This document shows, piece by piece, positions 25,261-36,046 of a stretch of 64,000 nt of DNA. Source of the DNA: Pseudolabrys sp. (GTDB lineage Bacteria; Pseudomonadota; Alphaproteobacteria; Rhizobiales; Xanthobacteraceae); the NCBI GenBank assembly GCA_030655215.1, contig JAURVZ010000011.1, positions 38,566-102,565 of the forward strand. The letters are read 5' to 3'. Each line of letters begins with the position of its first letter. Positions within the stretch are counted from its first letter, which is position 1. The notes beneath the pieces are model-generated. The model was not told the origin of the DNA. It made no database searches and saw nothing but the letters and a program-made list of their open reading frames with translations. Position numbers and translations under genes: made by a program.

Positions 25261-26400
25261 ATGACCACCAACAAACAGACCACGGTAGCAACGCGCCGTA
25301 AATTCCTCGGCGGCGCCGCTGTCGCCGGCGTGGCCAGCCTCGCCGCACCGAGTGTTGCGAAAGCGCAGGGTCCGATCACCTGGCGCTGGCAGAGCACCTG
25401 GCCGGCCAAGGACATCTTCCACGAATACGCGCTCGACTTCGGCAAGCGCGTCAACGACATCACCGGCGGCGATCTCAAGATCGAAGTGCTGCCGGCCGGC
25501 GCCGTTGTTCCGGCCTTCGGCCTGCTCGACGCGGTGTCGAAGGGCGTGCTCGACGGCGGCCACGGCGTGATGGTCTATCACTACGGCAAGCAGACCGCGC
25601 TGGCGCTGTGGGGTTCGGGCCCGGGCTTCGGCATGGACGCCAACATGCTGCTGTCCTGGCACAAATACGGCGGCGGCAAGGAGCTGCTCGACGAGTTGTA
25701 TGCCTCGATCAACGCCAATGTCGTCTCGTTCCCGTACGGCCCGATGCCGACCCAGCCGCTCGGCTGGTTCAAGAAGCCGGTCACCAAAGCCGAAGACATG
25801 AAGGGCCTGAAGTACCGCACTGTCGGTATTTCGATCGACGTGTTCACCGGCATGGGCCTCGCGGTCAACGCGCTGCCCGGCGGTGAAATCGTCGCGGCGA
25901 TGGATCGCGGCCTGCTCGACGCGGCCGAATTCAACAACGCCTCGTCGGACCGTGTTCTCGGCTTCCCGGACGTTTCCAAGGTCTGCATGTTGCAGAGCTA
26001 TCATCAGAACGCCGAGCAGTTCGAGATCATGTTCAACAAGGACAAGTTCAACGCCGTGCCGGAAAAGATGCGCGCGCTGATCGCGAGCGCCGTCGAAGCC
26101 GCCAGCCAGGACATGTCGCTGAAGGCGATCGACCGCTACTCGACCGACTATCTCGAAATGCAGCAGAAGGACAACGTCAAGTTCTACAAGACGCCTGACG
26201 CGATCCTGAAGCAGCAGCTCGAAATCTATGACGAGGTCGTCAAGAAGAAGTCGGCCGAGAACCCGCTGTTCAAGAAGATCCTGCAGTCGCAGCTCAAGTT
26301 CGCCGAGCGCGCGGTTCGCTGGGAAATGGACACGGTCGTCAGCCGCCGTATGGCGTTCGATCATTACTTCGGCGCGAATGGCGCGGCGAAGAAGATCTAA
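25261..26400 (+). CDS. TRAP transporter solute-binding protein (DctP/TakP type)
   Basis: Periplasmic solute receptor of a tripartite ATP-independent transporter, 379 residues. A twin-arginine-type signal (ATRRKFLGGAAVAGVASLAA) suggests export folded, as for many TakP-like receptors of 2-oxoacids and aromatic acids. The family pattern includes ITWRWQSTWPAKDIFHEYA, the ligand-contact region KGLKYRTVGISIDVF and GLLDAAEFNNASSD. The ligand is probably an organic carboxylate (the conserved Arg in KYRT binds carboxyl groups in this family), but it is not identified. A strong Shine-Dalgarno (AAGGGAGGGG) precedes it. Two hairpins separate it from the permease genes. Confidence 0.92.
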   Translation: MTTNKQTTVATRRKFLGGAAVAGVASLAAPSVAKAQGPITWRWQSTWPAKDIFHEYALDFGKRVNDITGGDLKIEVLPAGAVVPAFGLLDAVSKGVLDGGHGVMVYHYGKQTALALWGSGPGFGMDANMLLSWHKYGGGKELLDELYASINANVVSFPYGPMPTQPLGWFKKPVTKAEDMKGLKYRTVGISIDVFTGMGLAVNALPGGEIVAAMDRGLLDAAEFNNASSDRVLGFPDVSKVCMLQSYHQNAEQFEIMFNKDKFNAVPEKMRALIASAVEAASQDMSLKAIDRYSTDYLEMQQKDNVKFYKTPDAILKQQLEIYDEVVKKKSAENPLFKKILQSQLKFAERAVRWEMDTVVSRRMAFDHYFGANGAAKKI

Positions 26401-26422
26401 CGTCGACCTGAAAGACAGGCAG

Positions 26423-26455
26423 ACACCATTCGGTCGAAAAGCCGAATGGTGTTTT
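26423..26455 (+). terminator. first hairpin/terminator between TRAP receptor and permease genes
   Basis: 11-bp perfect stem ACACCATTCGG (26423-26433) / CCGAATGGTGT (26442-26452), loop of 8, T run 26452-26455. It lies 22 bases after the receptor stop codon. It probably ends or slows transcription, so more receptor than permease is made. Confidence 0.75.
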
Positions 26456-26469
26456 GCTTGAAGGCAATG

Positions 26470-26517
26470 CCGGAACATGGACCCTTGCGGGGGGCGGGGC
26501 CGTGTTCCGGACTTTTT
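26470..26517 (+). terminator. second hairpin/terminator between TRAP receptor and permease genes
   Basis: 11-base arms CCGGAACATGG (26470-26480) and CCGTGTTCCGG (26500-26510), one G-T pair, a G-rich loop, then AC and five T (26513-26517). With the hairpin at 26423 it makes a tandem pair. Confidence 0.65.
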
Positions 26518-26570
26518 ACAGGGGTGGGCATTACCGGGACGGTCGACGGTAATGTCTGGGAGCAAGATTT

Positions 26571-27239
26571 ATGCAAGCTCAGCGTTTTCTGCACGCCATT
26601 GACGGCATCAGTACATGGGTCGGCAAGGCGGCTGCCTGGCTGATCATTGCGTTGATGCTCACGGTGTGCGTCGAAGTGTTCAAGCGCTACATGATGAACA
26701 TGCCGACGGCATGGATCTTCGACGCGACCAACATGCTGTATGGCAGCCTGTTCATGTTGTGCGGCGCCTACGCGCTGGCGCAGAACGCGCATGTCCGCGG
26801 CGACTTCCTCTATTCGTCGATGAAGCCGCGCACCCAGGCCGGTCTCGACCTTGTGCTCTACATCGTCTTCTTCATCCCCGGCATTGCCGCGCTGATTTAC
26901 GCCGGCGCCGATTATGCCGCCGATTCATGGCGGATTGCCGAGCACTCCAATGTCACGGCGAACGGCCCGCCGGTCTATCACTTCAAGACAGTGATCCCCA
27001 TCGCCGGCGCACTGGTGATGTTGCAGGGCTTTGCTGAAATCGTCCGCTGCGTCGTCTGCCTGCAAACAGGCGAGTGGCCGACACGGCTCAAGGACGTCGC
27101 CGAAATGGATGTCGTCGGCGAACAGCTCGCCAACAGCCAGTATGTCGACGAAGAATCGCGCAGGGTCGCCATCGAGAAGGCGAAGGATATTGACGAGACC
27201 GCCCGTCAGCGCGGCATGGGTGGAGATTTGCAGAAATGA
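26571..27239 (+). CDS. TRAP transporter small permease (DctQ type)
   Basis: Small four-helix membrane subunit of the TRAP transporter, 222 residues. Four hydrophobic segments are visible (about 17-37, 52-72, 94-115, 142-162), with the family feature VCVEVFKRYMMNMPTAWIFD between the first two. The C-terminal 50 residues are an unusually long charged cytoplasmic tail (DEESRRVAIEKAKDIDETAR). Start ATG with GGGAGC about 10 bases upstream. The stop overlaps the large-subunit start (ATGA). Confidence 0.92.
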   Translation: MQAQRFLHAIDGISTWVGKAAAWLIIALMLTVCVEVFKRYMMNMPTAWIFDATNMLYGSLFMLCGAYALAQNAHVRGDFLYSSMKPRTQAGLDLVLYIVFFIPGIAALIYAGADYAADSWRIAEHSNVTANGPPVYHFKTVIPIAGALVMLQGFAEIVRCVVCLQTGEWPTRLKDVAEMDVVGEQLANSQYVDEESRRVAIEKAKDIDETARQRGMGGDLQK

Positions 27240-28978
27240 GCGACCCCGCACTCGGGCTCCTGATGCTGGGGCTGATTATTGTTGTCATCATGCTGGGCTT
27301 CCCCACGGCGTTCACGCTGATGGGCCTCGGCATGTTCTTCGGCTTCATCGCCTTCTACGATCCGACGCACCTGTTCGCCGACAACCGCGTTTTCGACCTG
27401 ATGGTCCAGCGCACCTATGGCGCGATGACCAATGACGTCCTCATCTCGATCCCGCTCTTCGTCTTGATGGGCTATGTGATGGAGCGCGGCGCGCTGGTCG
27501 ACAAGATGTTCTATTCGATCCAGCTTGCGTTCCGGAACGTGCCGGCATCGCTCGCGGTCGCGACACTGATCGTCTGCACCTTCTGGGGCATCGCCTCCGG
27601 CCTGGTCGGCGCGGTGGTCGTGCTGATGGGCGTCATCGCCTTCAACCCGATGCTGAAAGCCGGCTACGACGTGAAGCTCGCTTCCGGCGTCATCACGGCC
27701 GGCGGCACGCTCGGCATCCTGATCCCGCCCTCGGTGATGATCATCGTTTATGCGGCCGTCGCCGGTCAGTCGGTGGTGAAGCTCTACGCCGCGGCGATGT
27801 TCCCCGGCTTCTTCCTGTCGTTCCTGTATCTCGTCTACATCCTCGGCTGGGCGACGATTAATCCGTCAATCGCGCCGAAGCTGCCGGCGGATCAGACCAA
27901 GGTGCCGGTGCCGGACTGGATGCGGCGTTTCCAGGCTGCCTACTCGACCAACATGTTCGCCGGTCTGCTCAAGGCGCTCGGTTCACCCGGCCGCGCCAGG
28001 CAAATCCAGACCGAGCAAGGTCCGGTCAGCTACACTGTGCTGGTGCAGAACTTCCTGTACTCGCTGGTGCCCTTCGCCCTCGTCGCCGGTACGCTGGCGC
28101 TGATCTGGTGGTACGTCGTCATTCACCCGGATGTTGCGGCGGACGCATTGCCTGAAGGCCTCGAGCAACTCGGCTCGGCGCCATCGAGCGCGCCAGCGGC
28201 GGCTTACGCCGGCCCGCCAATGTCGTTCTACATCTGGTTCGGCGTCATCGCCGCCGTCTGCGCCGTGATGCAGCTGCGCTATTATATGCATCTCGATGCC
28301 GACCGCCTTGTCGTCATCAAGCTGCTGTCATCGTCGATAATGCCGCTCGGCCTGCTGACGGTGGTCGTGCTGGCAGTGATCCTGTTCGGCATCACCACCG
28401 CGACGGAGTCAGCCGCAGTGGGCGCAGCCGGTGCGTTCCTGCTCGCCTTCCAGGCGCGCACGCTCGACTGGAAGCGCACCAAGGAGGCGGTGTTCCTCAC
28501 GGCCAAAACAACGGCGATGGTGTGCTGGCTGTTCGTCGGCTCGGCGCTGTTCTCCGGCGTGTTTGCCATTCTCGGCGGACAGGCGCTGGTCGAAAGCTGG
28601 GTGCTGTCGCTCAACATGTCGCCGATCCAGTTCATGATCCTGTCGCAGGCCATGATCTTCCTGCTCGGCTGGCCGCTGGAATGGACCGAGATCATCGTCA
28701 TCTTCGTGCCGATCTTCCTGCCATTGCTGAAGCACTTCAGCATCGACCCGATCCTGTGGGGCGTGCTGGTCTTCGTGAACCTGCAGGCGGCGTTCCTGTC
28801 GCCACCAGTAGCCATGTCGGCGTTCTATCTGAAGGGCGTGGCGCCGAGCCATGTCACGCTCAACCAGATCTTCGCCGGCATGATGCCCTATATGCTGATC
28901 GTCATCGTTTGCATGGTGTTCATGTATATCTGGCCCGGCCTCACGCTGTGGTTGCCGACCTACCTGTACGGCGGCTGA
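27236..28978 (+). CDS. TRAP transporter large permease (DctM type)
   Basis: Ion-coupled transport subunit of the TRAP system, 580 residues, longer than the usual 430. Typical DctM segments are GFPTAFTLMGLGMFFGF, SIPLFVLMGYVMERGALVDK, TAGGTLGILIPPSVMIIVYA and, at the C-terminus, FLSPPVAMSAFYLKGVAP. An insertion of about 140 residues in the middle (around 220-360) carries two extra hydrophobic helices, as in the larger mannitol/chloroaromatic subgroup. It overlaps the small permease by four bases and ends at a strong intrinsic terminator. Confidence 0.93.
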   Translation: MSDPALGLLMLGLIIVVIMLGFPTAFTLMGLGMFFGFIAFYDPTHLFADNRVFDLMVQRTYGAMTNDVLISIPLFVLMGYVMERGALVDKMFYSIQLAFRNVPASLAVATLIVCTFWGIASGLVGAVVVLMGVIAFNPMLKAGYDVKLASGVITAGGTLGILIPPSVMIIVYAAVAGQSVVKLYAAAMFPGFFLSFLYLVYILGWATINPSIAPKLPADQTKVPVPDWMRRFQAAYSTNMFAGLLKALGSPGRARQIQTEQGPVSYTVLVQNFLYSLVPFALVAGTLALIWWYVVIHPDVAADALPEGLEQLGSAPSSAPAAAYAGPPMSFYIWFGVIAAVCAVMQLRYYMHLDADRLVVIKLLSSSIMPLGLLTVVVLAVILFGITTATESAAVGAAGAFLLAFQARTLDWKRTKEAVFLTAKTTAMVCWLFVGSALFSGVFAILGGQALVESWVLSLNMSPIQFMILSQAMIFLLGWPLEWTEIIVIFVPIFLPLLKHFSIDPILWGVLVFVNLQAAFLSPPVAMSAFYLKGVAPSHVTLNQIFAGMMPYMLIVIVCMVFMYIWPGLTLWLPTYLYGG

Positions 28979-29002
28979 TCGGCCGGCCCAAGCTTGCACA
29001 AG

Positions 29003-29037
29003 GCGCGCCGGTCGTGTTTCGATCGGCGCGCTTTTTT
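29003..29037 (+). terminator. intrinsic terminator after the TRAP operon
   Basis: 8-bp stem GCGCGCCG (29003-29010) / CGGCGCGC (29024-29031) followed by six T (29032-29037). It lies 25 bases after the large-permease stop. Confidence 0.85.
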
Positions 29038-29055
29038 AATTGAGGAAGACCGCAC

Positions 29056-30384
29056 GTGCCCAAGATCGACATGACCGAACTGACAGCGGTGGAAGCCGCC
29101 GACGCCATCGCGCAAGGCCTTGCCTCGGCTGAGGACTACACCGCCGCCTGCTTGCAGCGGATCGCCGATGTCGATGGCGAGGTGCATGCGTTCGTTCATA
29201 TCGACGCCGAGCACGCGCTGGAGCAGGCGCGGGCGCTCGATCGCCTCAAGCGCGAAGGCGGCCGCATCGGGCCGCTGCACGGCGTGCCCGTCGGCATCAA
29301 GGATATTTTCGATACCGCCGATTACCCGACGGAATGCGGCACGCCGCATATGGCTGGCCGCCGGCCGCGCACGGACGCGACCGTCGTGCGCAAGTTGCGC
29401 GAAGCCGGCGCCGTCATCATCGGCAAGACGGTGACGACCGAGTTCGCTTATTTCTATCCGGGTCCGACGCGCAATCCGCGTGACCTGCAGCGCACGCCCG
29501 GTGGTTCGTCATCGGGATCGGCCGCGGCGGTTGCTGCCGGCATGGTGCCGCTGTCGATCGGCTCGCAAACCAATGGCTCGATGATCCGCCCCGCTGCCTT
29601 CTGCGGTGTGTTCGGTATCAAGCCGAGTCACGGCATGGTGTCGCGCGCCGGCGCGCTGCCGCTGTCGAGCAAGCTGGATCATGTCGGCGCCTTCGCGCGC
29701 AGCATCGAGGACATTGCGCTGATTCTCGATGTCATTGTCGGGCAGGACCCTGCCGATCCGGACAGCAAGCCTTATGCAGCGCCGAATTTCAGCGCTGCTG
29801 CCGTCTCTGAATCGCCGATGCCGCCGAGCTTTGCCTTGGTGCGCACACCGGTGTGGGATCAGGCCGATCCGGAAGCGCGCGCGGCGCTCGAAGATCTCGC
29901 CAGGGAATTAGGCGCCCAGGACCTCGACCTGTCGGCCGATTGCGACGCCGCCTGGCCGGCGCTGCGCGCCATCATGTCGGCGGACATGGCGCATAATCTC
30001 GGCCACTACGTCGACAAGGGCGAGGTCAGTAAGCAATTCTCCGATCTGATCGCCGAAGGCCGCGCCGTTACGGCGACGCAGTATCTGGCTGCGCAACGCG
30101 ATGCGCGGCGCTTCACCGAAGGTACGCTCGGCATCTTCGAGCAACATGCCGACGCCATTCTCACTTTGTCGACGCGTGGCGTCGCACCGCTAGGAATCGA
30201 AGCGACCGGCGATCCGCTGTTCTGCTCGTTCTGGACCTTGACCGGCATGCCGGCGCTCAACCTGCCGATCCTCGCGGACGACGAAGGCCTGCCGATCGGC
30301 GTGCAGCTTGTCGGCGCGCCGGGCCGCGATGAGAAGCTGTTGCGCTCGGCCCGCGCGCTGCTCGATCAGCTGTCGGACGGCTAA
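29056..30384 (+). CDS. amidase (amidase-signature family)
   Basis: A 442-residue amidase-signature enzyme that hydrolyses an amide bond through a Ser-cisSer-Lys triad. The Lys is in GVPVGIKDIFDT (near 80), the glycine/serine loop is TPGGSSSGSAAAVAAGMVP (near 150) and the nucleophile region is SIGSQTNGSMIRPAAFCGVFG. It is similar to GatA/AtzF-like sequences, but no gatB or gatC is nearby, so it is probably a catabolic amidase. GTG start, 19 bases past the TRAP terminator. The position hints at action on the transported solute, which is inference. Confidence 0.88.
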   Translation: MPKIDMTELTAVEAADAIAQGLASAEDYTAACLQRIADVDGEVHAFVHIDAEHALEQARALDRLKREGGRIGPLHGVPVGIKDIFDTADYPTECGTPHMAGRRPRTDATVVRKLREAGAVIIGKTVTTEFAYFYPGPTRNPRDLQRTPGGSSSGSAAAVAAGMVPLSIGSQTNGSMIRPAAFCGVFGIKPSHGMVSRAGALPLSSKLDHVGAFARSIEDIALILDVIVGQDPADPDSKPYAAPNFSAAAVSESPMPPSFALVRTPVWDQADPEARAALEDLARELGAQDLDLSADCDAAWPALRAIMSADMAHNLGHYVDKGEVSKQFSDLIAEGRAVTATQYLAAQRDARRFTEGTLGIFEQHADAILTLSTRGVAPLGIEATGDPLFCSFWTLTGMPALNLPILADDEGLPIGVQLVGAPGRDEKLLRSARALLDQLSDG

Positions 30385-30399
30385 CGCGAACGATCGGCG

Positions 30400-31272
30400 C
30401 TAAGCCTTCGGCGGCGCGCCGATGTTTTCCTTGAAAAAGGCGATGGTGCGGCTCCACGCCAGATCGGCCGCCGCCTTGTTGTAACGATCGCCGGCCGTGT
30501 CATTGTTGAAGGCGTGGTTGACGTCCGGATAAATGTGGATCGTGTAGCGCTTGCCGGCCGCTTTCAGCGCTTCTTCGTAGGCCGGGATGCCCGCGTTGAT
30601 ACGCGCGTCGAGCCCGGCATATTGCAGCAGCAGCGGCGCCTGTACCGACGACACCGTCGCCGCCGCGCCTTGCGCGCCGTAATAGGCAACGCCGGCCTTC
30701 AGGTCAGGCGCCAGCGCGGCAATGCGGTTGACCATGCCACCGCCCCAGCAGAAGCCCATCGCGCCGACGCTGCCTGTCGATTCTTCATGCTTGGCGAGGA
30801 AAGGCACGGCGGCGGCAATCTGCCTGGCGCTGTCATCCAGCTTCAACGTGCCGAACATTTCGCGCGCCTTGTCTTCGTCGCCGGGCGTGCCGCCTTGCGG
30901 CGATAGCGCGTCAACGGCAAAGGCCAGATAACCTTCCAGCGCAACGCGGCGGGCGACATCCTTGATATGCGGATTGAGGCCGCGGTTTTCGTGAATGACG
31001 ATGACGGCCGGGCGTTTGCCCTTGGCTTTCGGCCGCGCCAGATAGCCGCTGATCTTGGTGCCGGCGGCATCGTAGGAGACGGTGTCGATGGCCAGCCGTG
31101 CATCGTCGTCGGGAATGATGGCCGCCAGTGCATAATTGTTCTGCAGCATCGGCAGGATCGCCACAGCAGCGGCGCTCGAGCCGGCGATGGTTGCCAGCCG
31201 GTCCATGAAGCTGCGGCGATCGATGACGCCGTGCGTAAAGCTGTCGTAGAGCTCGATGATGCGCTGGTCCAT
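30400..31272 (-). CDS. dienelactone hydrolase family protein
   Basis: An alpha/beta-hydrolase of 290 residues in the dienelactone hydrolase group. The N-terminal 50 residues (IDRRSFMDRLATIAGSSAAAVAIL) look like a Tat signal, giving a periplasmic enzyme. The core has VIVIHENRGLNPHIKDVARR, the nucleophile elbow GFCWGGGM (Cys as in DLH) and the His in DVNHAFNNDT, completing a Cys-Asp-His triad. The ATG at 31272 has GGGAGAGA upstream. It is convergent with the amidase (15-base gap). Substrate unknown: ester or lactone. Confidence 0.88.
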   Translation of the reverse strand: MDQRIIELYDSFTHGVIDRRSFMDRLATIAGSSAAAVAILPMLQNNYALAAIIPDDDARLAIDTVSYDAAGTKISGYLARPKAKGKRPAVIVIHENRGLNPHIKDVARRVALEGYLAFAVDALSPQGGTPGDEDKAREMFGTLKLDDSARQIAAAVPFLAKHEESTGSVGAMGFCWGGGMVNRIAALAPDLKAGVAYYGAQGAAATVSSVQAPLLLQYAGLDARINAGIPAYEEALKAAGKRYTIHIYPDVNHAFNNDTAGDRYNKAAADLAWSRTIAFFKENIGAPPKA

Positions 31273-31403
31273 GGGTCTCTCCCGCCTGAGGTGACGTGCA
31301 GGATAGCACGGCGGCCCGATTTGCAAGCCCCTTTGCTGTTGCGCCGCAGCACGACAAGCGTTTCGCCGGTTGCTAGGCTAACGCGAAGGGCGAGGGGGCT
31401 CGT

Positions 31404-32828
31404 TTGACGACAAGTGTGGAATTGCCGCTGTGGCTGGTCGTGTTCGTCAGCGTGCTGGCGGTGCTCGCCGCGCTCGATTATTTGCTGTTGCCGAGCGCGC
31501 GCTGGGTGATGCGGCGGCGCTTCAACCGCGCCATTGAAGAGCTGAACACCCGGCTCAAGCTGCGCATCCAGCCGTTCAAGCTGGCGAAGCGGCAATCGCT
31601 GATCGACCAGCTTGTCTTCGATCCGGAAGTGATCAACGAGATCGAGGTCTATGCCAAGGCCAACAACATCACGCGCACCGTGGCGCAGGATCTGGCGCGC
31701 TCTTATGCCCGCGAAATCGTGCCGTCGTTTTCGGCTTATGCCTATTTCGGCATCGGCGCGCGGCTGTCGCGCTGGCTGTGCACGCTGCTGTACCGGGTGC
31801 GGCTCGGCTACATGGATGCCGATGCGCTGAAGACGGTTGATCCGGATTCATCGGTGATCTTCGTCATCAATCATCGCTCCAACATGGATTATGTGCTGGT
31901 CACCTTCATGGCGTCGTCGAGTTCGGCGTTGAGCTATGCCGTCGGCGAGTGGGCGCGGGTGTGGCTGCTGCAAAGCCTGATCCGCTCAATGGGCGCCTAT
32001 TTCGTGCGCCGCGACTCGCGCGATCCGCTCTATCGCAAGGTGCTGGCGCGCTATGTGCACATGGCGGTCGCCGGTGGCTTGGCGCAAGCGGTGTTCCCTG
32101 AAGGCGGCCTGACGCGTGACGGCAAATTGCAGAAGCCGAAGCTTGGCCTGATCGGCTACATGGTGGCGGGCTTCGACGCCAAGGCATCGCGCGACGCGGT
32201 GTTCGTGCCGGTGGGCATCAATTATGACCGCGTGCTGGAAGATCGCTTGCAGCTTGGTGTGCTGGCGGCGAAGGAGGGCGGCAACACTCAGGGGGCAAAG
32301 GCGCAGCATCGCTTCAATGCCGGTGTGCTCGGCGCAGCGCTGCTGCGTCATATTCTGCTTGCCTTGCGCGGGCGCTGGTATCGCTTCGGCTATGCCTGCG
32401 TCAGCTTCGGTGCGCCTTTGTCGTTGCGGCAATATGTGACCGAGCGCGGCATCGACTTCCGCACCATGGACCAGGCGGCGCGCTTTGCCGAAGTCGAGAA
32501 GCTGGCCGATGTGCTGATGGCGAAGGTCGGCAAGGTCGTGCCGGTCTTGCCGGTCGCGCTGATGGCGACAGTGCTGCGCGACGCCAGCGGCCCGCTGTCG
32601 CTGCTGGAGTTGAAGTCGCGCGCCTTGGCGCTGACGCAGCGGCTCGCGGCCGGCGGCAGTCATGTGCACATTCCGCGCGGCGATCAGGATTACGCCATCG
32701 ACGTCGGCATGCGCATGTTGCGCCTGCGGCATCTTGTCGAGGAGGTCGACGGGCTCTATCGCGCCAATCCCGCTGAGATGCCGCTTATCAATTATTACGC
32801 CAACTCGATTGCGCATTTACCGGGTTGA
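31404..32828 (+). CDS. glycerol-3-phosphate 1-O-acyltransferase-like protein (PlsB-like)
   Basis: Membrane-bound PlsB/PlsC-type acyltransferase, 474 residues, shorter than E. coli PlsB (about 807). An N-terminal transmembrane helix (LPLWLVVFVSVLAVLAALDYLL) is followed by the catalytic HX4D motif in VINHRSNMDYVLV (near 156). The acceptor-binding block FPEGGLTRDGKLQKPKLGLI and the FVPVGINYDRVLE segment follow. This predicts acyl transfer to glycerol-3-phosphate or a similar acceptor at the first step of phospholipid synthesis. The start is TTG with CGAGGGGG before it; a GTG four codons on is an alternative. Confidence 0.85.
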   Translation: MTTSVELPLWLVVFVSVLAVLAALDYLLLPSARWVMRRRFNRAIEELNTRLKLRIQPFKLAKRQSLIDQLVFDPEVINEIEVYAKANNITRTVAQDLARSYAREIVPSFSAYAYFGIGARLSRWLCTLLYRVRLGYMDADALKTVDPDSSVIFVINHRSNMDYVLVTFMASSSSALSYAVGEWARVWLLQSLIRSMGAYFVRRDSRDPLYRKVLARYVHMAVAGGLAQAVFPEGGLTRDGKLQKPKLGLIGYMVAGFDAKASRDAVFVPVGINYDRVLEDRLQLGVLAAKEGGNTQGAKAQHRFNAGVLGAALLRHILLALRGRWYRFGYACVSFGAPLSLRQYVTERGIDFRTMDQAARFAEVEKLADVLMAKVGKVVPVLPVALMATVLRDASGPLSLLELKSRALALTQRLAAGGSHVHIPRGDQDYAIDVGMRMLRLRHLVEEVDGLYRANPAEMPLINYYANSIAHLPG

Positions 32829-32897
32829 CGCCGCCGCTCCGGCATTGCATTTCGGTCTCCTTTGCCGCCGCTGCGGCCGTCTGTTCCGGAGACCTTG

Positions 32898-33320
32898 ATG
32901 TTGTTCAAATCGATCGCGGCCTGTGCGCTGATGGCGGCCACTCTTGTCAGCGCGCCAGCGCGCGCCGCCGGCGAATTCCCCTATGATCGCGTCTTGCTGC
33001 TCGATGTTCCGGCGATGAAGCCGCTCAAGCGTGTGCCGATCCTGAAGGTCGGCGATGATGGTATGGCCACCATCGAACTCTGGTGCCGCACCGCCAATGC
33101 GCGTGTGCAGGTTACCGATAACGCCATCAGGATCGAGACCGCGCCGCTGTCGGCGGCGCTGCCGCAATATATGAGCAGCGGCCAGTGCAGCGACGACCGC
33201 GTGCAGGCCGACAATGTCCTGCTCGAAGAAATCGTGCAGGTAACCGAATGGCGTGCCCGCGGCGACAGCATCGAATTGATCGGGCCGAAGCCGATGCGGT
33301 TTCGGGCGGCGACCCATTAA
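32898..33320 (+). CDS. secreted META/HslJ-like protein
   Basis: A 140-residue exported protein with signal peptide MLFKSIAACALMAATLVSAP cleaved near ARAA-GE. The body (PMKPLKRVPI-like segment AMKPLKRVPILKV, TIELWCRTANARVQV, SGQCSDDRVQADNVLLEEI, VTEWRARGDSIELIGP) resembles META domain proteins, small soluble beta proteins of unclear biochemical role. Two cysteines (WCRT, QCSD) may pair. The ATG at 32898 has GGAGA before it. It ends 16 bases before the stop of the convergent lectin-like ORF. Confidence 0.72.
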   Translation: MLFKSIAACALMAATLVSAPARAAGEFPYDRVLLLDVPAMKPLKRVPILKVGDDGMATIELWCRTANARVQVTDNAIRIETAPLSAALPQYMSSGQCSDDRVQADNVLLEEIVQVTEWRARGDSIELIGPKPMRFRAATH

Positions 33321-33335
33321 GAAAGCGCCGGCAAT

Positions 33336-33947
33336 TCATGCAGGCGTGAATTCTCCGTCGTTCCAGTCCCCAGCCCAGTAGCGCTCAACAATCCGGTTGT
33401 CGGAGCCTTTGGTATAGACACGGACATGCGTAGTCTCCGTGCCACCCAGTTTGCTGCTCTTGTCGCTCCACGCAGTGGCTGCGACGGAATCGACGCCGCC
33501 AAGTGACAGGTCGCCTGTGTACCAATCGTCTCCGTCCCAGCAGTGTTCGACAAGCTGGTGGTTGTTGTTGATCGTGTAGGCGCGAAGATGTACGTGCGAT
33601 GCGCCCTTCACATAAGAGGCAACCGATATGTCCTTGATGTTCTGGGCCGAGAACGCGCCGATTTTCCACTGGCCGTCGTCCCGGTAATATTCGGTGACCC
33701 TATTGTCTTTTCCTCTGACGTAAATCCGGATGCTCACAGATGCCGAGGGATCGCTGATGGCGCTGAGGCCGCCGCTGCCGCCGGTTTTCCAGGCGGTCGC
33801 CTCGATGCCTGCCGCGTTATCGGCCGTGAAGCTGCCTTTGTACCACTTGTCGCCATCCCAACAGTGCTCGACGACTTTGCCGTCCGTGCCGATGGCGTAG
33901 ACGCGAATGCGGTGGCCGTCCCTGTGCGTCGGTGCGCTACGGTCCCA
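33336..33947 (-). pseudogene. fucose-lectin-type beta-propeller protein (RSL/AAL-like), 5'-truncated
   Basis: About 203 codons in one open frame hold four repeats of the Ralstonia RSL / Aleuria AAL lectin type. The blade cores read RIRVYAIGTDGKVVEHCWDG, SIRIYVRGKDNRVTEYYRDD, HLRAYTINNNHQLVEHCWDG and HVRVYTKGSDNRIVERYWAG. Each keeps the Arg of (I/V/L)R.Y and the Glu before the aromatic pair, residues that contact fucose in the family. Inter-blade ATAW motifs are kept, and the first visible Trp (codon at 33945-33947) matches that position. There is no ATG, GTG or TTG before the GTG at 33737, and the frame begins against the groEL terminator. Translation from that GTG would give 133 residues and lose the first blade. 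So it is a truncated gene or a relic. It looks less GC-rich than its neighbours, hinting at transfer. Confidence 0.72.
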
Positions 33948-33950
33948 ACA

Positions 33951-33976
33951 AAAAGGCCGCCTTTCGGCGGCCTTTT
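33951..33976 (-). terminator. intrinsic terminator of groESL
   Basis: Perfect 11-bp stem AAAAGGCCGCC (33951-33961) / GGCGGCCTTTT (33966-33976), loop TTTC, with T runs on both strands. It lies 28 bases beyond the groEL stop and directly before the first readable codon of the lectin-like ORF. Confidence 0.9.
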
Positions 33977-34003
33977 CTTTTCGTGTTCGTCGCGTGGAAA
34001 GGG

Positions 34004-35985
<1,982 letters not shown>

Positions 35986-36046
35986 AGGGTTTCCTCGTGG
36001 CTTATGAAACAGTGCGAAGGACGGAAAGTGTCGCTGGTGCAGTCTC

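Noticed and set aside
25234..26565. 443-codon minus-strand ORF opposite the TRAP receptor
   Set aside because: Shadow frame; composition is Arg/His/Val-rich and no motif is present.
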